The position numbers were made by a program, and so were the translations under genes. Below, piece by piece: positions 28,301 to 38,269 of a stretch of DNA of 64,000 nt. Source of the stretch: Tubiluchus corallicola (taxonomy: Eukaryota; Priapulida; Priapulimorpha; Priapulimorphida; Tubiluchidae); assembly GCA_030141605.1 (NCBI GenBank), contig JAQGDQ010000036.1:310001-374000 (forward strand), written 5' to 3'. Below the pieces are notes generated by a model. It saw nothing but the letters and a program-made list of their open reading frames with translations. It ran no database searches and had not been told where the DNA came from. Every line of letters starts with the position of its first letter. Within the stretch, counting starts at the first letter, position 1.

Positions 28301-31300
28301 TAACGGCAGTAATTGATACAATCTCTGTTAAAGATTGATATATAATTCTCTGTATAATTAGATTTCTTATGTTATGCATACTTTTGTGTCCTTAACGTCT
28401 TAGTGTCTTAATAATAACAATAAATTAATATGAATTGATGTACTTTCATATTTTATTCAATGATATCAAAAATATTATTTTCAACATAGAAAAAGCCACA
28501 GCAGACATAATCAAGTCTATCTTCATTCCAATGAGATTCGTTTTAACTACTATAATCTACAAACATTTATAACAAACGACTATACCGCTTTGTGAATAAT
28601 GATTATATACGTAAATCAAAACATATTTAATCGCAGCAGTTAGTTTATACTCTAATGTAACCAAATATCTAGTTTTCTCGACAGAGGTATTCAGAAAAAA
28701 ACCATTAATATTTGCTAAGGGCTCAATTAACACTTGTATCAGGGCAATCTACAAGAGCATGGAGCAGGGTTCGTACAACCCTTAAGTTACAAAAATTACG
28801 AATTCTATTTGTCTAGGAGCTATAGGCCATCTTCAAGTTTCAATTTTAAAGATGGTGTGAACCAGTGCGGTACTTGCGGTAAATGCGTTAAGTTAACGCT
28901 AAGTCAGAATGCAATTATCATAGATATTGTGCAACTTCAGCCTAGGGCTCAAGTTATAGCGTAACATACCCATCGTTCATTATCACCGTCAGTTTCGTAA
29001 GCTGTAATGATTCTCTGTCTAGCATTACTTACAAATGTATCTTCCAATTCATTCTCCCTCCCAGTTCAAGTTCCCTCCCACCTCTACCACCAAATTCTTG
29101 TTCGTCATGAAATACCGCAAATTTTACACGCTCATTTCGAGCAATTTTTTATAACTCTTTCGGTGTAGCTGCCAGGATGTTCATCACAGTGACTGAGTAT
29201 TTTATTCCAGTATCTTGCTTGTATAGCTCGCATTACACTGGCTTGCTATTACTTTAAATATACACAACTTAATTAATGCAGTTTTAGTTTACGCCAAGTG
29301 CAGCTTTCAAAGGTTTTCTATGCAATACCTCAAAGTTAGCATTACTCCAGGCCTTAGCTGAGTACAGTAAAATGGCATTAACACACGCACTCAACACTTT
29401 CATTTTATTGGAAAAGGAGCATCTTCATGTTTGGAAAGAAAATTCAAAAATTTAACATTTACACTAAAATCTTTATAACCAATCTGAACCTGTACATCAT
29501 CATAATCATAGTACCAACTACCAGTAGCAATTGCTGCGATTTGTTGATCGAAAAGAAGCTTGATTTTCCAGTATTTAAGGACATTCTATCCGTAAAACAC
29601 TGTTCTGTAATCATGCACTTAAAATCGAATAGCTGTCTTAGCGTACTCATCACCAAAGTATCACCAGCATGTATCGAACAATATAAATCATTCAACAAGC
29701 TTTCACAAGAGCAACAATTTTAAGTAAATCAGAAAGGCGGTCAAAGAATGCATTAAAGAAGCATGTTGATTGTTGAAGCACCCTGATGGATACCGGTATA
29801 TGTTCTGATCTAAAAGTTTCGGAGTGTCTATTGTATTTAACTAAACATTGGGTGAAGTCATATGTGTTCTTAATAGCAATAAACATATGCCTACTAATGT
29901 CCAATTTAAGCAATTTGTTTATCATTACATTTCTGGGAACTTTATTAAAGGTCTTTGCTAAATCAACAAAAGCCAAAAATGTTTAATTCTACGCTTCTTA
30001 GTTATCGCAATAAGTAACCTTAACAAAAATATCTGATCTACACAGCTCCTGCCCTTCTAAAAAGCGTATTGTTCTTCGCGTGTTAGTAGTCACAAAAGCA
30101 ATCTAATGCTAGCGAGTAAATATAACATTTGGTCATGCAGTTAGCAAAGAGTATATTAGACTGAAGTGGTATCCTATATAAATCATAATATTCATCATTA
30201 TTAGTAGTATTGCACACAGTTTATTATAAGAAGCTCTCAACATCTGTTGAGTAAAACCGTAACCCCCAATTTGAACTAACTTGTCACAACATCTAGTTCG
30301 AGTAACGTAGGGGTCATCTAACACAGAATAATCAGGTAAATTATTCAGTGCTTCTTCACTATCATATTGTCAAAACAACAAAAACTGGTTCAGGCGGTAT
30401 GGAATAAACTTTACTAAAATAATCACACGTCATCTATGCCGGAACAGTCATAAAAAGAACTACGATTAAGATCCTAATAATATACATAGTCTAATAAAAG
30501 AAAAAAGCATTTGCGTTTGTACGTGATTTAGATTATTTATCAATCACGCTTTTAATGAAAACGGTTGACGCACTGCCGTTTGACTGACTGTGGTTTAGAA
30601 ACAGGTCTGATGATATTTATATTCTTATGTCATGCATAGTTCAGACATGGTAAAAGTCGCGCGCATCAAAGTAGCGCATTCTCGTCAGTCGTCCATTATG
30701 TCCAGGATGAGAACTCCATTATTGTTCTGCTAAGCCTCTCCGTTGATATCTAGACCTTTAAAGGGCATGCTCTATGTAAACCTGCTCCAGAAATAATAGT
30801 GGGTGACATTTTGGCAGTCAAATGAAACAAAAGTGCCTTTGTTGCATATCTATATAGTGCTCTAGGCAAATTACGGCATTACGGTAATGCCCAACGCAAA
30901 TTTTCTAGGATGTAGCCGAAGTCCAACTAAAATCCGTGTACTTTCAAAACCTAATACTGCAAAATAATAATTACTCTCACAGCTATAGGTGTGTTTCTTA
31001 ATGTACCTTCATGATGTACAATTACGTCTAAGTACTTGCTGCTATGATGTTATTATAATGTGGTTTCACTGCAAGATTTAAACCCAATCACAGGTAAAAA
31101 CGGACCGCCATAGCAGTATCGTTGTCGTCATCGTCATTTAAAATTTTTACCATTGTCATTTATCATCTTCACCATTGCTATCGTCGTCGTCTTCGTCACT
31201 ATCATCACAAATTATCAGATCATGTTGGAATCGGCAATAATATGTATTTGCTACACTACCTAAATGTACAGATTTTTTGAACAACTACAGTTTACAGTTT

Positions 31301-34300
31301 TAGTTTTATATAGGTTCACCCTGATGATCTACGACAAGACAGTAAAGTTTAGTGATCCGCTTTCCGTCTCGAAGGTAGTGAGTTCGATACTGCGGCCGAG
31401 TAAAACCAAAGTACTTTAAAATAGTACCTGCTATCGCCTTGCCTAGCGTGGTACTTCGGTAACATCATAGTACTTCGGTAACAAGTACGTTAATATGATT
31501 GTTATTTGCAATCCACAAAAAGCTTCTTATGTTACTTGTTAATCCAAAACCGAGAGAAAGCGCGCGTCTGTACAGTGATGCATACCTAATTATTATATGG
31601 TATATAGCTATTATTAAAGGTTTGTTTCCGGTTTCCGATGATTTAGAATTGTACGCAGTAGTACTTTTAAAGGCCTCGTAATTTGTAGCTAAAATTCTAT
31701 GGGACACAGCTCCAAACACAGGTTTATTTGTAAGTATACACGTTATGCATACTTAACAAAATAAATTAACATCACATTTCGAGTTTAATTGATTTAAAGG
31801 CACTGTGTAAATAACAATTCAAGTACATTTAACTTGCTTGAAACTATAAAGGTCAAATACGTGGATAATGACAGATATGCAATATTATTAGTGAAACGAA
31901 GTTGATTGTATATGGTATCTTTAAAAGAAGACAAATTAATTTGCAATTACCAGCGGTACAACCGCTATCTACAAGTTTATACTATGTGCCATATATTTAT
32001 ATAACAAAATGATAGCTTCAGAATAATTTGGAATAGGATAAAATGGCATAGGGTGTCTCAAGTGCAATGGATAAATCTTGACGACCGAGAAGAGTTTAAA
32101 AAATTGGCTTTACCTCTTGCTCCGGTCATAATTTGAAAATATAATCTTAATAAAAAGCTGTTTTAAATATACAGAATTTGTTAACATATCGTTGCATTAT
32201 CTGTGTTTTCAGCACGAAATAAATCTATTAAGCAAGCAAGTAGTAATTACACAAGGTTCATAAAACATATTTACAGTAAAAATAGAAATTACAAAAGTTA
32301 TGAGATTAAATTAATAAAATAAAAGTTAATTAAACATTAAAATAATGTTTAATACTAATTATCTTAATCACAGATTATAATCGTGTAAATCTTACAATAG
32401 CGTTCCAGTATAATTAATTTTTTTTAAACAATGCGATGATAGCTAAGGTTGACGGCTAGCTGCAAAACTGAGTAATTTGTTTTCCATTTACGCGTTTTCG
32501 TAAAATGATAAAGTTCTTAGGTTCAATTTTAGGGAAAGCTCGTTAAAGGCATTGAATAAAAAAAATACAATAGCGCATAGCTTGTGGCAAATATAAAAAT
32601 TAATAAAAAACTGTCGTAAGTCCGATAAAATGGTAGCTTTACCGCATTAAAATCCCTTTTCGTGTCTGTGAACGTATTTTGACAGAGCTTCTTGCATGTT
32701 CTACAGGTCACCAAAAGCAGCGCATTTTCAGTTCTCAGTAGGCAACCAAAGTGACTTGATGACTCTTTCATTGGTGTAAGACAGTCGCAAAAGCAAAAAC
32801 AGCCAAGGCCAAGGAATAGCTGTCTATGTACACTCTTAGACAACGTGTAGAATCAATTTTCTCTAATTTAGAAGTGACTTTCTGATTATTATGCCATGTA
32901 TAATAGGTGAGAACCAGTTCTAAAACAGTAACCAGCTTATACCCTAATGTTCACTTAATTTGTACCTCGTTACCTGCTGCCTGTTGAGGTGAATGAGTCG
33001 CATGTATATATAAATGAACCGCACCTCCGATTTTTTTTATCTAAAATATTTATTATTATTTTGCTCACTGTTTCCTGTTCCTTAAACAGCTTTCAGTTTA
33101 AGTGTTAGATTTTTTTGTTCGATGCTTAACTAGGTATGTCTAGAAGCAGCAGCGGTAAAATTCTAAATTTGTGATGAGTGATTTTCCATGCGGTGTTGGC
33201 CATAAATAATTAGTTTTACCATTTGTAACAAAGACTCAACTATTACAGTATACAAGGTTTAAGATAATAGAATGGCATAATGTATTCTCAAGTTTGATGA
33301 ATTAAATTCGGGGATCACGCAGGGTTTTAAAGCGCCTTAGACAACGAAGTGTTCATAATTATAACATAACCAGTCTTCACCAAGGTCAAAACACATTAGT
33401 CAACTCGTCGATGCTTGCACTAACATTCAGAGGCTATCATTATTTTCAAGGAGGTTTTTACTTAAGAATGAACTTGGCTTATGCGTTGACAAATTTACTG
33501 TTATTTTTAAAATTAATAAATGGACAATGTGGATATATTATGTCGGCAGAAAAAACCAAGATACCTTGCTTGAGTAATATTATCTTATTGGTACTTAAGG
33601 ATTGGTTCTCAATTGTTCCAGGAATGTCGCATCGTTAACGTTCATCATACATCAACTCTATCTTTGATAATTTTAAATAATTGATAAATTTCATTAAACA
33701 TGTCTAATATATAATACCTATTATATTATATTAGCTATATATCTATTTGTTATATTATATAGTAACGCTTATATAATACAATATAGGCGTACATAGACAT
33801 ATTTTACCTGTATTTATATATCCTTCTCTCGTGGACCACTGCGGCAAATGACAAAGCCACAAATATGTGTACTTTTCTTGTATTATTAATATTGGTTTCC
33901 TTCTTGACGTTTGACGTGTTATTTGTGTTTAAAACCACAATCCTGAAATGCGACCTCTATGAGCCCTTGTATGCAAGTATACGTATTTGTAGTTCCTTGA
34001 GAGTGTTGATATATTAGGTTACGTATATATGTGACAAACTAGAGAAAGCAGTACAATGGAAATACGATCAGTCAAGCAAATTCAATTTGATGCTTTTTTA
34101 AGTTAAATTTAAAGGCTTAAAACTTGAAAAGAATGTAAAAATTACCTTTTTGCATTTTTCTTGGTTGGGAAAATTATTTGGAAAGTAGTGCTGAGAAATC
34201 TTTATGTGGCGCTTGTACATAATTTTGGATTTATAAATATTGTTTATCTCATTTAACTTGTTTGTTTTCAGAGTTAATTTTTTTACCTGCATCAGCTATA

Positions 34301-37300
34301 CCAGCCGACAAGTACTGTTAGCAGCAGTATCACAAATAACATCAAAAGGTGTTAGCGTCATTTCTGATAGTTCTGTCTGATTCGAAATTAACGTGTTCTA
34401 AAATTTCCTGTTATGTAGATTTCATTAAGTTTCTGCTAACGGAGATGCCAAAATCGAATCAGTGAATTTAGATGCTGCAATTAATTCTTACTTTTGTAAT
34501 AATTGTTTGTTTGAAATATTTCTCAAGACTCCCGGCATGCAGCGTTTAACTCGTTAATTTGCTAGTTTAATCGTTTGTTTCATTGTTTATACATTTTATT
34601 TTAATTTACAGTAAAAGAAAAGATAAGGTAACATATAATAATCATTTTACAGTATTGTACTTAGATTACCTGTGCTAGAACTCGGTCTAGTGATGGGGCA
34701 TTCTTAACGGTCTCTTCCTGTATCCCCGTTTGGTTTCTGCACTCTTCTGTTAGTACTACGTCATTGATATCAGCCGTTTGAGGTTTTACATATGAATGCT
34801 GTATTGCTACCACCTAAAAATTAAAACGCTCGTTAATTTGACTTTAAAGTACACAAAGTTTTTATTTGTCAAGCACGTGAACACATCTTAGGAAGAACCA
34901 GCATTACATAATAGGAGTGGCTTCTGTAAACTCTTATCAGCTTTCGTAAATTACCGCATACGTGTATACATAAAAACTTATTTTCAGGTAACTTCGAAGT
35001 TGTTGTACTTATAACAACAGTTCTATGGAAAAACGTGTCTTTTATAGAATTTTTTATGCGATTATTATAATTCAGTGTTGAGGCAATGCGCTAATTTGGT
35101 AAATGAAGAAAGCGATATTGAATTAAACGATTTTGCATTCCAAATCTTGTTATTCTTATTCCTGTTAACGCTTACATTATATTTGGCATGTGTAGGCTAC
35201 ATTTCCTGTAATGTCCTTGTCACGCGTGCTTAAATTGTGCATGTATGTAATGATATGGAGTTCCGTCGACTTTTGAACTCGATATATAAAGAAATTTGCC
35301 TAGTTCATTATATCTAATGAAGTAAATACAGAGATATTATATCGTAGTAGACCTGGTTGTAAGATCTACACTATAATCATGTATTGCGTGAGACTGGTGA
35401 GAGTAAAACATGCTGTGTCAGCTGGGTAATGCACTCTGATAAAATTATCATTTCAGAGACACGAAATTTGTCTGTGTTTTAGTGACAATTATGAATATAA
35501 GACTTGTGAATTAAAATGTTATGTTTATATGACTAAAACAATTTATGACTAAATTTATGACGACACTTTAATTTTAGCCATTTCAACATTGTGAAAAACC
35601 GGCTATTCTGAGGGACGTGTTCAGTTTACGAAAATCAGACACACCAAATATTTATTCTCAATTCAGATCACAAGTTCGTACTGAGCAGAATGCAGATAGT
35701 AAACTCATTAAACGACGTTCTAACGCTTTTTTTCATAAAATTTGGAAATCGAGGTTTATGCAGCAGCATAGCATTTAGACTTAAGCACTCGCAGAACACG
35801 TACATTAAACAGAAGTGGAGCAGCCGCATGTATTAATGAGTCTGGACCACCCAATGGTTTCTCTGACTTTAAAGTACTATAATTTTGTTTAATTTTACAT
35901 TTAAATTCAAAATTGAATATTAAAAAGGGCGTCATAATGGGATGAAAGAATGAGCGAACAGAAGACGGAATAGACAGTTGAAGAACAAATTATCTAATCA
36001 ACAAATGAATGAGTAAACAATCGAGTGATTGAACAAACAAGAGTTGTAAATGAATAAATGAATAAATAATAGCACTTGTCAAACGAAAGAAAGAACGAAA
36101 AACAACAATTAAATGAAAGAAAGAATGAATTAACGAATAAGTGAATAAAAATTGGATGAATGGACAAAGGAATGAATGAACGAACGAACGAATGAATGAA
36201 TGTATAGATCAACGAATGAACGAATAAATGAATGAATGAATGAATGAATGAATGAATGAATGAATGAATGAATGAATGAATGAATGAGTGAATGAAATTA
36301 TAGACATATTGAAATATTATCTGTAGGGCTAAATAAAGTGGAGGACTTATACACTTGTGGTATGGTACAATCAGGGTTAAGGCAAACCCACACCCTGGAA
36401 AGTACTGCTTATAATTTTCTACTGCAGAACTAAGACAGAATAAGTGCCGTGCCATTACAGACTGCCTTTCTGTTTTGCAATATGTAATCAAAAATAAGCA
36501 AGCATATTATTAAACGTTAATGTATATGTATACGTATATTTAAATGAAAGCTATAATTTGCATGGACTTTTATATCATTTAACAAATAGGTGGAGCACAG
36601 CAATTCAGCTTTAATCATACCACTACTACAGAGTAATCAATGCATTTCCCGCATTAGAACCACTCTATTTAAATTCTTCATCGCAGCTATATTATACACT
36701 CTGTATCCTGTTTCACATGCTCTGCTAGTCATCAGTGGGAAAATTTCTGATGCCTTTTCCAGTTTTATTACAGTAAAATTCAATAATAAAAGTGAATTTT
36801 TGCATATTAGAAATTTGATTGCTGTTTCCAGCTTTTTGAGTTCTTTACATAAATAAGACTCAGGCATATTGCGAATTTTCTGGACTTTTTTTTAAACATT
36901 TTATATTTTAGTTCTTATTAATTTTAATTTTTTTTACAATAGCATGATTTTGAGTAAACTAAAAAACTTGGAAAAATATAAAACAAACTAGCAGTTTCTC
37001 CGTTAATGTTGCAGTATATATTATGATTTAATTTTTATTTAAAGTTCTGGTTCACTGGATAAATTTTTTTTGTAGATGAATTAATTGTATAACTCAGTAT
37101 CACTTGTAGAACGAGCAAGGCTATTGGCCCATAGCGCGAATTGTTTCTGTATACATCTTTTTACTTGCAGAAAGCTTGCATAATTTCTGTGCATGACCAA
37201 AGAGTCATGATGATAAAGAGTGCTTCACCAACAAAAGGAAGCTTTTGAAATCTGTTTACGTCAGAAGACAACTAAATAGTAAATATTTGAAAAATAATAG

Positions 37301-38059
37301 TGAATATTCCTTAACAAACTATTCAAATTAGTTTGTTAACCAGACTGTAAAGAGCTTTACGCATAGGCTATAAGTTTAGAGGCTATTGTTGGTGTTATTC
37401 ACCAAATAATTTGTTATTTTTGGCAACGTTGAGGTTTTCTTATTAATGGGAACTTACAATTTCTCAGTCGTAAGAACTCAATGATATCAAAAGATTTCTG
37501 AGATTTAAGGTTCATTACTTTTCAGACTCAATTTGTTTTGTGCTTACTCATAATAAGCACAGTCGTTATGATTTTATTTATAAAGCAAACGCGGTAACAA
37601 TCTTATTACTTATTCGAGTTTCTGGGCGATTTAACCAATTCCCCCAAGAATTATGCCAAAAATGTTGTGTCATAAAATTCTGTACATAAATAGATTACTA
37701 CGTGTGATCCTTGAGTGTGCATTTTATAGGGCTACATTTTATCACATTGTGATTGTGTTGCTTGGCAATAATTAATAGACTATCTTGAAAATGGTCCTAG
37801 ATACATCATAGTTTTTAAAATTAAAGGTGTGTACGTCACAGAACTTGAGATTCAGAATCACATTCACAAATTAAATACAGCAGACATTACCTAGAGATTG
37901 TATTGTTTAAAAACCTTACACAAATCTCACCTTATTATTAGCTATGTCTATCACCAACCAAACCAGTAAGACAATTTCCTCTTCGTCTGAGCCCAAGTTT
38001 TCATTGTTTTGTCCCGCTGTAGCCGTGTAAAACACCACAAGGTACGCCGCCGCGGCCAT
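10435..38059 (-). CDS. ESRP: ESRP/fusilli splicing regulator, 13 exons (gene span)
   Basis: Nuclear RNA-binding protein of the epithelial splicing regulatory protein family, which binds GU-rich motifs and switches alternative exons. Thirteen coding exons join in frame to about 692 codons (vertebrate ESRP1 is about 680). Residues about 1-200 form the conserved N-terminal domain, with LGSDEEE near residue 20 and [14 protein letters not shown] in exon 3. Four quasi-RRMs follow at about 224-305 (RARGLPW), 324-410 (RMRGLPY), 429-515 (RLRGLPF) and 615-690 (VMRGLPF). A Pro/Tyr/Ser-rich linker separates the third and fourth. The first ATG that matches the family N-terminus is 38059; the longer open frame upstream begins only with TTG. 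Introns range from 0.4 to 7.3 kb and hold LINE, SINE and microsatellite sequence. Only the exon 3 donor is uncertain. Confidence 0.93.
11162..11466 (-). CDS. ESRP: ESRP exon 12, Pro/Tyr-rich linker and start of qRRM4
   Basis: 305 bases between TTGCTTTAG and donor GAG|GTAAGC. The first 75 codons are rich in Pro, Tyr, Ser and Ala (for example [14 protein letters not shown]), then [20 protein letters not shown] opens a fourth quasi-RRM. Confidence 0.93.
11943..12153 (-). CDS. ESRP: ESRP exon 11, end of qRRM3
   Basis: 211 bases between ATGATAG and donor CTG|GTTAGT. It encodes [13 protein letters not shown] and [20 protein letters not shown], the second half of qRRM3 with the conserved VFQCS tail. 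Ends in phase 1. Confidence 0.94.
12588..12752 (-). CDS. ESRP: ESRP exon 10, start of qRRM3
   Basis: 165 bases, phase 0 at both ends, between TTTTTAG and donor CAG|GTGCTG. It encodes [11 protein letters not shown], then [20 protein letters not shown] and GVHMVFNAQ. The proline-rich linker present in vertebrate ESRP1 at this point is much shorter here. Confidence 0.94.
13799..14014 (-). CDS. ESRP: ESRP exon 9, remainder of qRRM2
   Basis: 216 bases, phase 0 at both ends, between GTATTTAG and donor CAG|GTAATT. It encodes [20 protein letters not shown] and [17 protein letters not shown], closely matching vertebrate ESRP qRRM2. Confidence 0.95.
13976..14870. other. ESRP introns 7 and 8, no other gene
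   Basis: Sequence around exon 8 holds no repeat or gene I recognise. A weakly coding-like open stretch on the minus strand at about 14840-14955 is discussed among the rejected items. Confidence 0.4.
14536..14630 (-). CDS. ESRP: ESRP exon 8, start of qRRM2
   Basis: 95 bases between AATAACAG and donor ATA|GTAAGC. It encodes [20 protein letters not shown] followed by PYDTTAKDI, the linker and first strand of qRRM2. Confidence 0.93.
15103..15189. repeat. (CT)n microsatellite in ESRP intron 7
   Basis: Nearly pure CT dinucleotide repeat of about 87 bases with a short CG-rich interruption at about 15115-15122. In the ESRP transcript this is a purine (GA)n tract starting 31 nt after the exon 7 donor. 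It creates the false Arg-Glu repeat open frame at 15087-15344. Confidence 0.97.
15221..15396 (-). CDS. ESRP: ESRP exon 7, end of qRRM1
   Basis: 176 bases between ATTGCAG and donor CAG|GTACTG. It encodes [16 protein letters not shown] and [16 protein letters not shown], the second half of qRRM1 with the RYIEVY signature. A long CT repeat (GA in the transcript) starts 31 bases after the donor. Confidence 0.95.
15823..15933 (-). CDS. ESRP: ESRP exon 6, start of qRRM1
   Basis: 111 bases between TTTTCAG and donor AAA|GTATGT. It encodes [20 protein letters not shown] and FFRGLNIA, nearly identical to the first half of qRRM1 in vertebrate ESRP. Two trinucleotide-repeat blocks lie just upstream in the intron. 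Confidence 0.95.
16048..16152. repeat. (TTA)n microsatellite in ESRP intron 5
   Basis: About 93 bases of uninterrupted TTA repeat followed by a few TCA units. It generates poly-Leu and poly-Ile open frames that are not genes. It is complementary to the TAA block at 16248-16348. Confidence 0.98.
16248..16348. repeat. (TAA)n microsatellite in ESRP intron 5
   Basis: About 100 bases of uninterrupted TAA repeat, in inverted orientation relative to the TTA block 95 bases away. The two can pair. Confidence 0.98.
16349..18146. other. Rest of ESRP intron 5
   Basis: No gene or recognisable element; ordinary AT-rich intron sequence up to the donor of exon 5. Confidence 0.5.
18147..18201 (-). CDS. ESRP: ESRP exon 5 (55 bases)
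   Basis: Very short exon between TTTTTAG and donor ATG|GTAAGT. It encodes [16 protein letters not shown], matching NHRFSDPERVNYKFESG of vertebrate ESRP. Phase 1 in, phase 2 out, consistent with both neighbours. Too short for ORF calling. Confidence 0.88.
18202..20894. other. ESRP intron 4
   Basis: No coding sequence supported; the 102-residue frame at 19793-20101 is rich in Phe, Leu and Lys and matches nothing I know. It contains the perfect 39-bp tandem duplication listed separately and pogo-like TATAAC motifs at about 19138-19185. Confidence 0.5.
20299..20376. repeat. Perfect 39-bp tandem duplication
   Basis: Two identical adjacent copies (20299-20337 and 20338-20376) beginning CCATAAAACTTGAATCTGAA. 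Zero mismatches imply a recent duplication in the ESRP intron. Confidence 0.97.
20895..20984 (-). CDS. ESRP: ESRP exon 4
   Basis: 90 bases between AATTAG and the strong donor ACG|GTGAGT. It encodes [20 protein letters not shown], matching the SQVEDMGNIILAMI segment of vertebrate ESRP. Starts with two bases of a split codon and ends in phase 1. Confidence 0.85.
20985..27099. other. ESRP intron 3
   Basis: About 6 kb. It holds a compound CT/CA microsatellite (about 23079-23133) and short open frames without motifs. The 84-residue frame at 21232-21486 and the 72-residue frame at 26657-26875 were inspected and show no known domain. Confidence 0.5.
23079..23133. repeat. Compound (CT)n/(CA)n microsatellite
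   Basis: A CT-rich run passes into an ACAC run of about 28 bases. It produces mirror Ser/Leu, His/Thr and Val/Cys frames on both strands, which are artefacts. Confidence 0.95.
27100..27322 (-). CDS. ESRP: ESRP exon 3 (donor uncertain)
   Basis: Begins after TATTACAG with FDQF and contains [15 protein letters not shown] and [12 protein letters not shown], very close to vertebrate ESRP. Two donors keep frame with exon 4: GTATCC (exon end 27100, used here because the length fits homologues better) and GTTGTA (exon end 27124). Neither is a strong donor; a transcript would decide. Confidence 0.85.
28970..30330 (-). mobile_element. Decayed LINE, reverse transcriptase region
   Basis: Minus-strand translation in broken frames shows reverse transcriptase landmarks in order: EEQYAF and [10 protein letters not shown] (about 30080-30030), [20 protein letters not shown] (about 29970), then [14 protein letters not shown] (about 29680-29640) where YADD is expected. 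Further on come [19 protein letters not shown] and LKAALGV (about 29400-29300), typical of the C-terminal end of LINE proteins. Stops and frameshifts interrupt the copy, and the catalytic YADD is altered to HAGD, so it is inactive. The plus-strand frame at 29427-29723 is its antisense shadow. Confidence 0.85.
31120..31206. repeat. Imperfect TCG/TCA trinucleotide repeat
   Basis: A run rich in TCG, TCA and TCT triplets (for example ATCGTCGTCGTCTTCGTCAC), interrupted by short AT-rich sequence. Confidence 0.7.
31328..31460 (+). mobile_element. tRNA-derived SINE
   Basis: The stretch looks like a decayed tRNA head: TTTAGTGATCCGCTTTCCGT in the A-box half, then AGTGAGTTCGATACTGCGGC, whose GTTCGATAC resembles the polymerase III B box. 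It is followed by an unrelated body containing CCAAAGTACTTTAAAATAGT, which I associate with common invertebrate SINEs. Just after it, TAGTACTTCGGTAACA is duplicated. Confidence 0.55.
34670..34813 (-). CDS. ESRP: ESRP exon 2
   Basis: 144 bases, phase 0 at both ends, between TTTTTAG and donor CAG|GTAATC. It encodes [13 protein letters not shown] and SLDRVLAQ, which align with the ELTEDCKEET and QLDQALRQ stretches of vertebrate ESRP. Confidence 0.88.
34814..37930. other. ESRP intron 1
   Basis: 3.1 kb without another gene; the only notable content is a tetranucleotide microsatellite at about 36.0-36.3 kb. Confidence 0.5.
36040..36296. repeat. (AATG)n tetranucleotide repeat, degenerate then pure
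   Basis: Degenerate AATG/AACG units from about 36040 become a nearly pure ATGA array between about 36221 and 36287. The 165-residue minus-strand frame of repeated Phe-Ile-His-Ser (35994-36491) is a product of this repeat and not a protein. Confidence 0.95.
37931..38059 (-). CDS. ESRP: ESRP exon 1 (coding part)
   Basis: 43 codons from ATG at 38059 to donor AAG|GTGAGA. It encodes a [11 protein letters not shown] strand followed by NLGSDEEE and IDIANNK, the conserved start of the ESRP N-terminal domain. Ends in phase 0. Confidence 0.9.
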
Positions 38060-38208
38060 ACTGCTACTACTAACAACCACCCAAAATTCTTCCACCAGTT
38101 GTGACTGTATAACTAGGTTTTGTGCCAATGCTTTCCCTTCCCCTATCCTCTCATTATATGGCCATGCATGTGCTTGATTTTCTTTACCTGTGTTATAGCT
38201 GTATTGTA

Positions 38209-38262
38209 ATTGGTTGAAAGTAGTTTGGCACCCGAACGTGGCGAAACTTGCGCGCGCAAGTT
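38209..38262 (-). promoter_or_regulatory. ESRP: ESRP promoter candidates: CCAAT box and 18-bp palindrome
   Basis: Upstream of the ESRP ATG the minus strand carries CCAAT at 38213-38209. Further out is a perfect palindrome, AACTTGCGCGCGCAAGTT (38245-38262), with a CpG-rich core that stands out in this AT-rich DNA. About 150 and 185 bases from the start codon is a plausible promoter position. The binding factor is unknown; TTGCGCGC resembles E2F-type sites. Confidence 0.4.
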
Positions 38263-38269
38263 ACAATCA

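Larger units (their letters stand above)
27323..34669. other. ESRP intron 2 (7.3 kb)
   Basis: The largest intron. It holds a decayed LINE (28.97-30.33 kb), a trinucleotide-rich stretch (31120-31206), a tRNA-derived SINE (31.33-31.46 kb) and a very AT-rich patch (33.66-33.79 kb). No intronic host gene is supported; the 104-residue frame at 32529-32843 has no recognised domain. Confidence 0.5.

Noticed and set aside
35994-36491. 165-residue Phe-Ile-His-Ser repeat protein
   Set aside because: Product of the AATG tetranucleotide repeat; no start context and no homologous domain.
37931-38128. ESRP start at the upstream end of the open frame
   Set aside because: That frame begins with TTG; the ATG at 38059 matches the family N-terminus.
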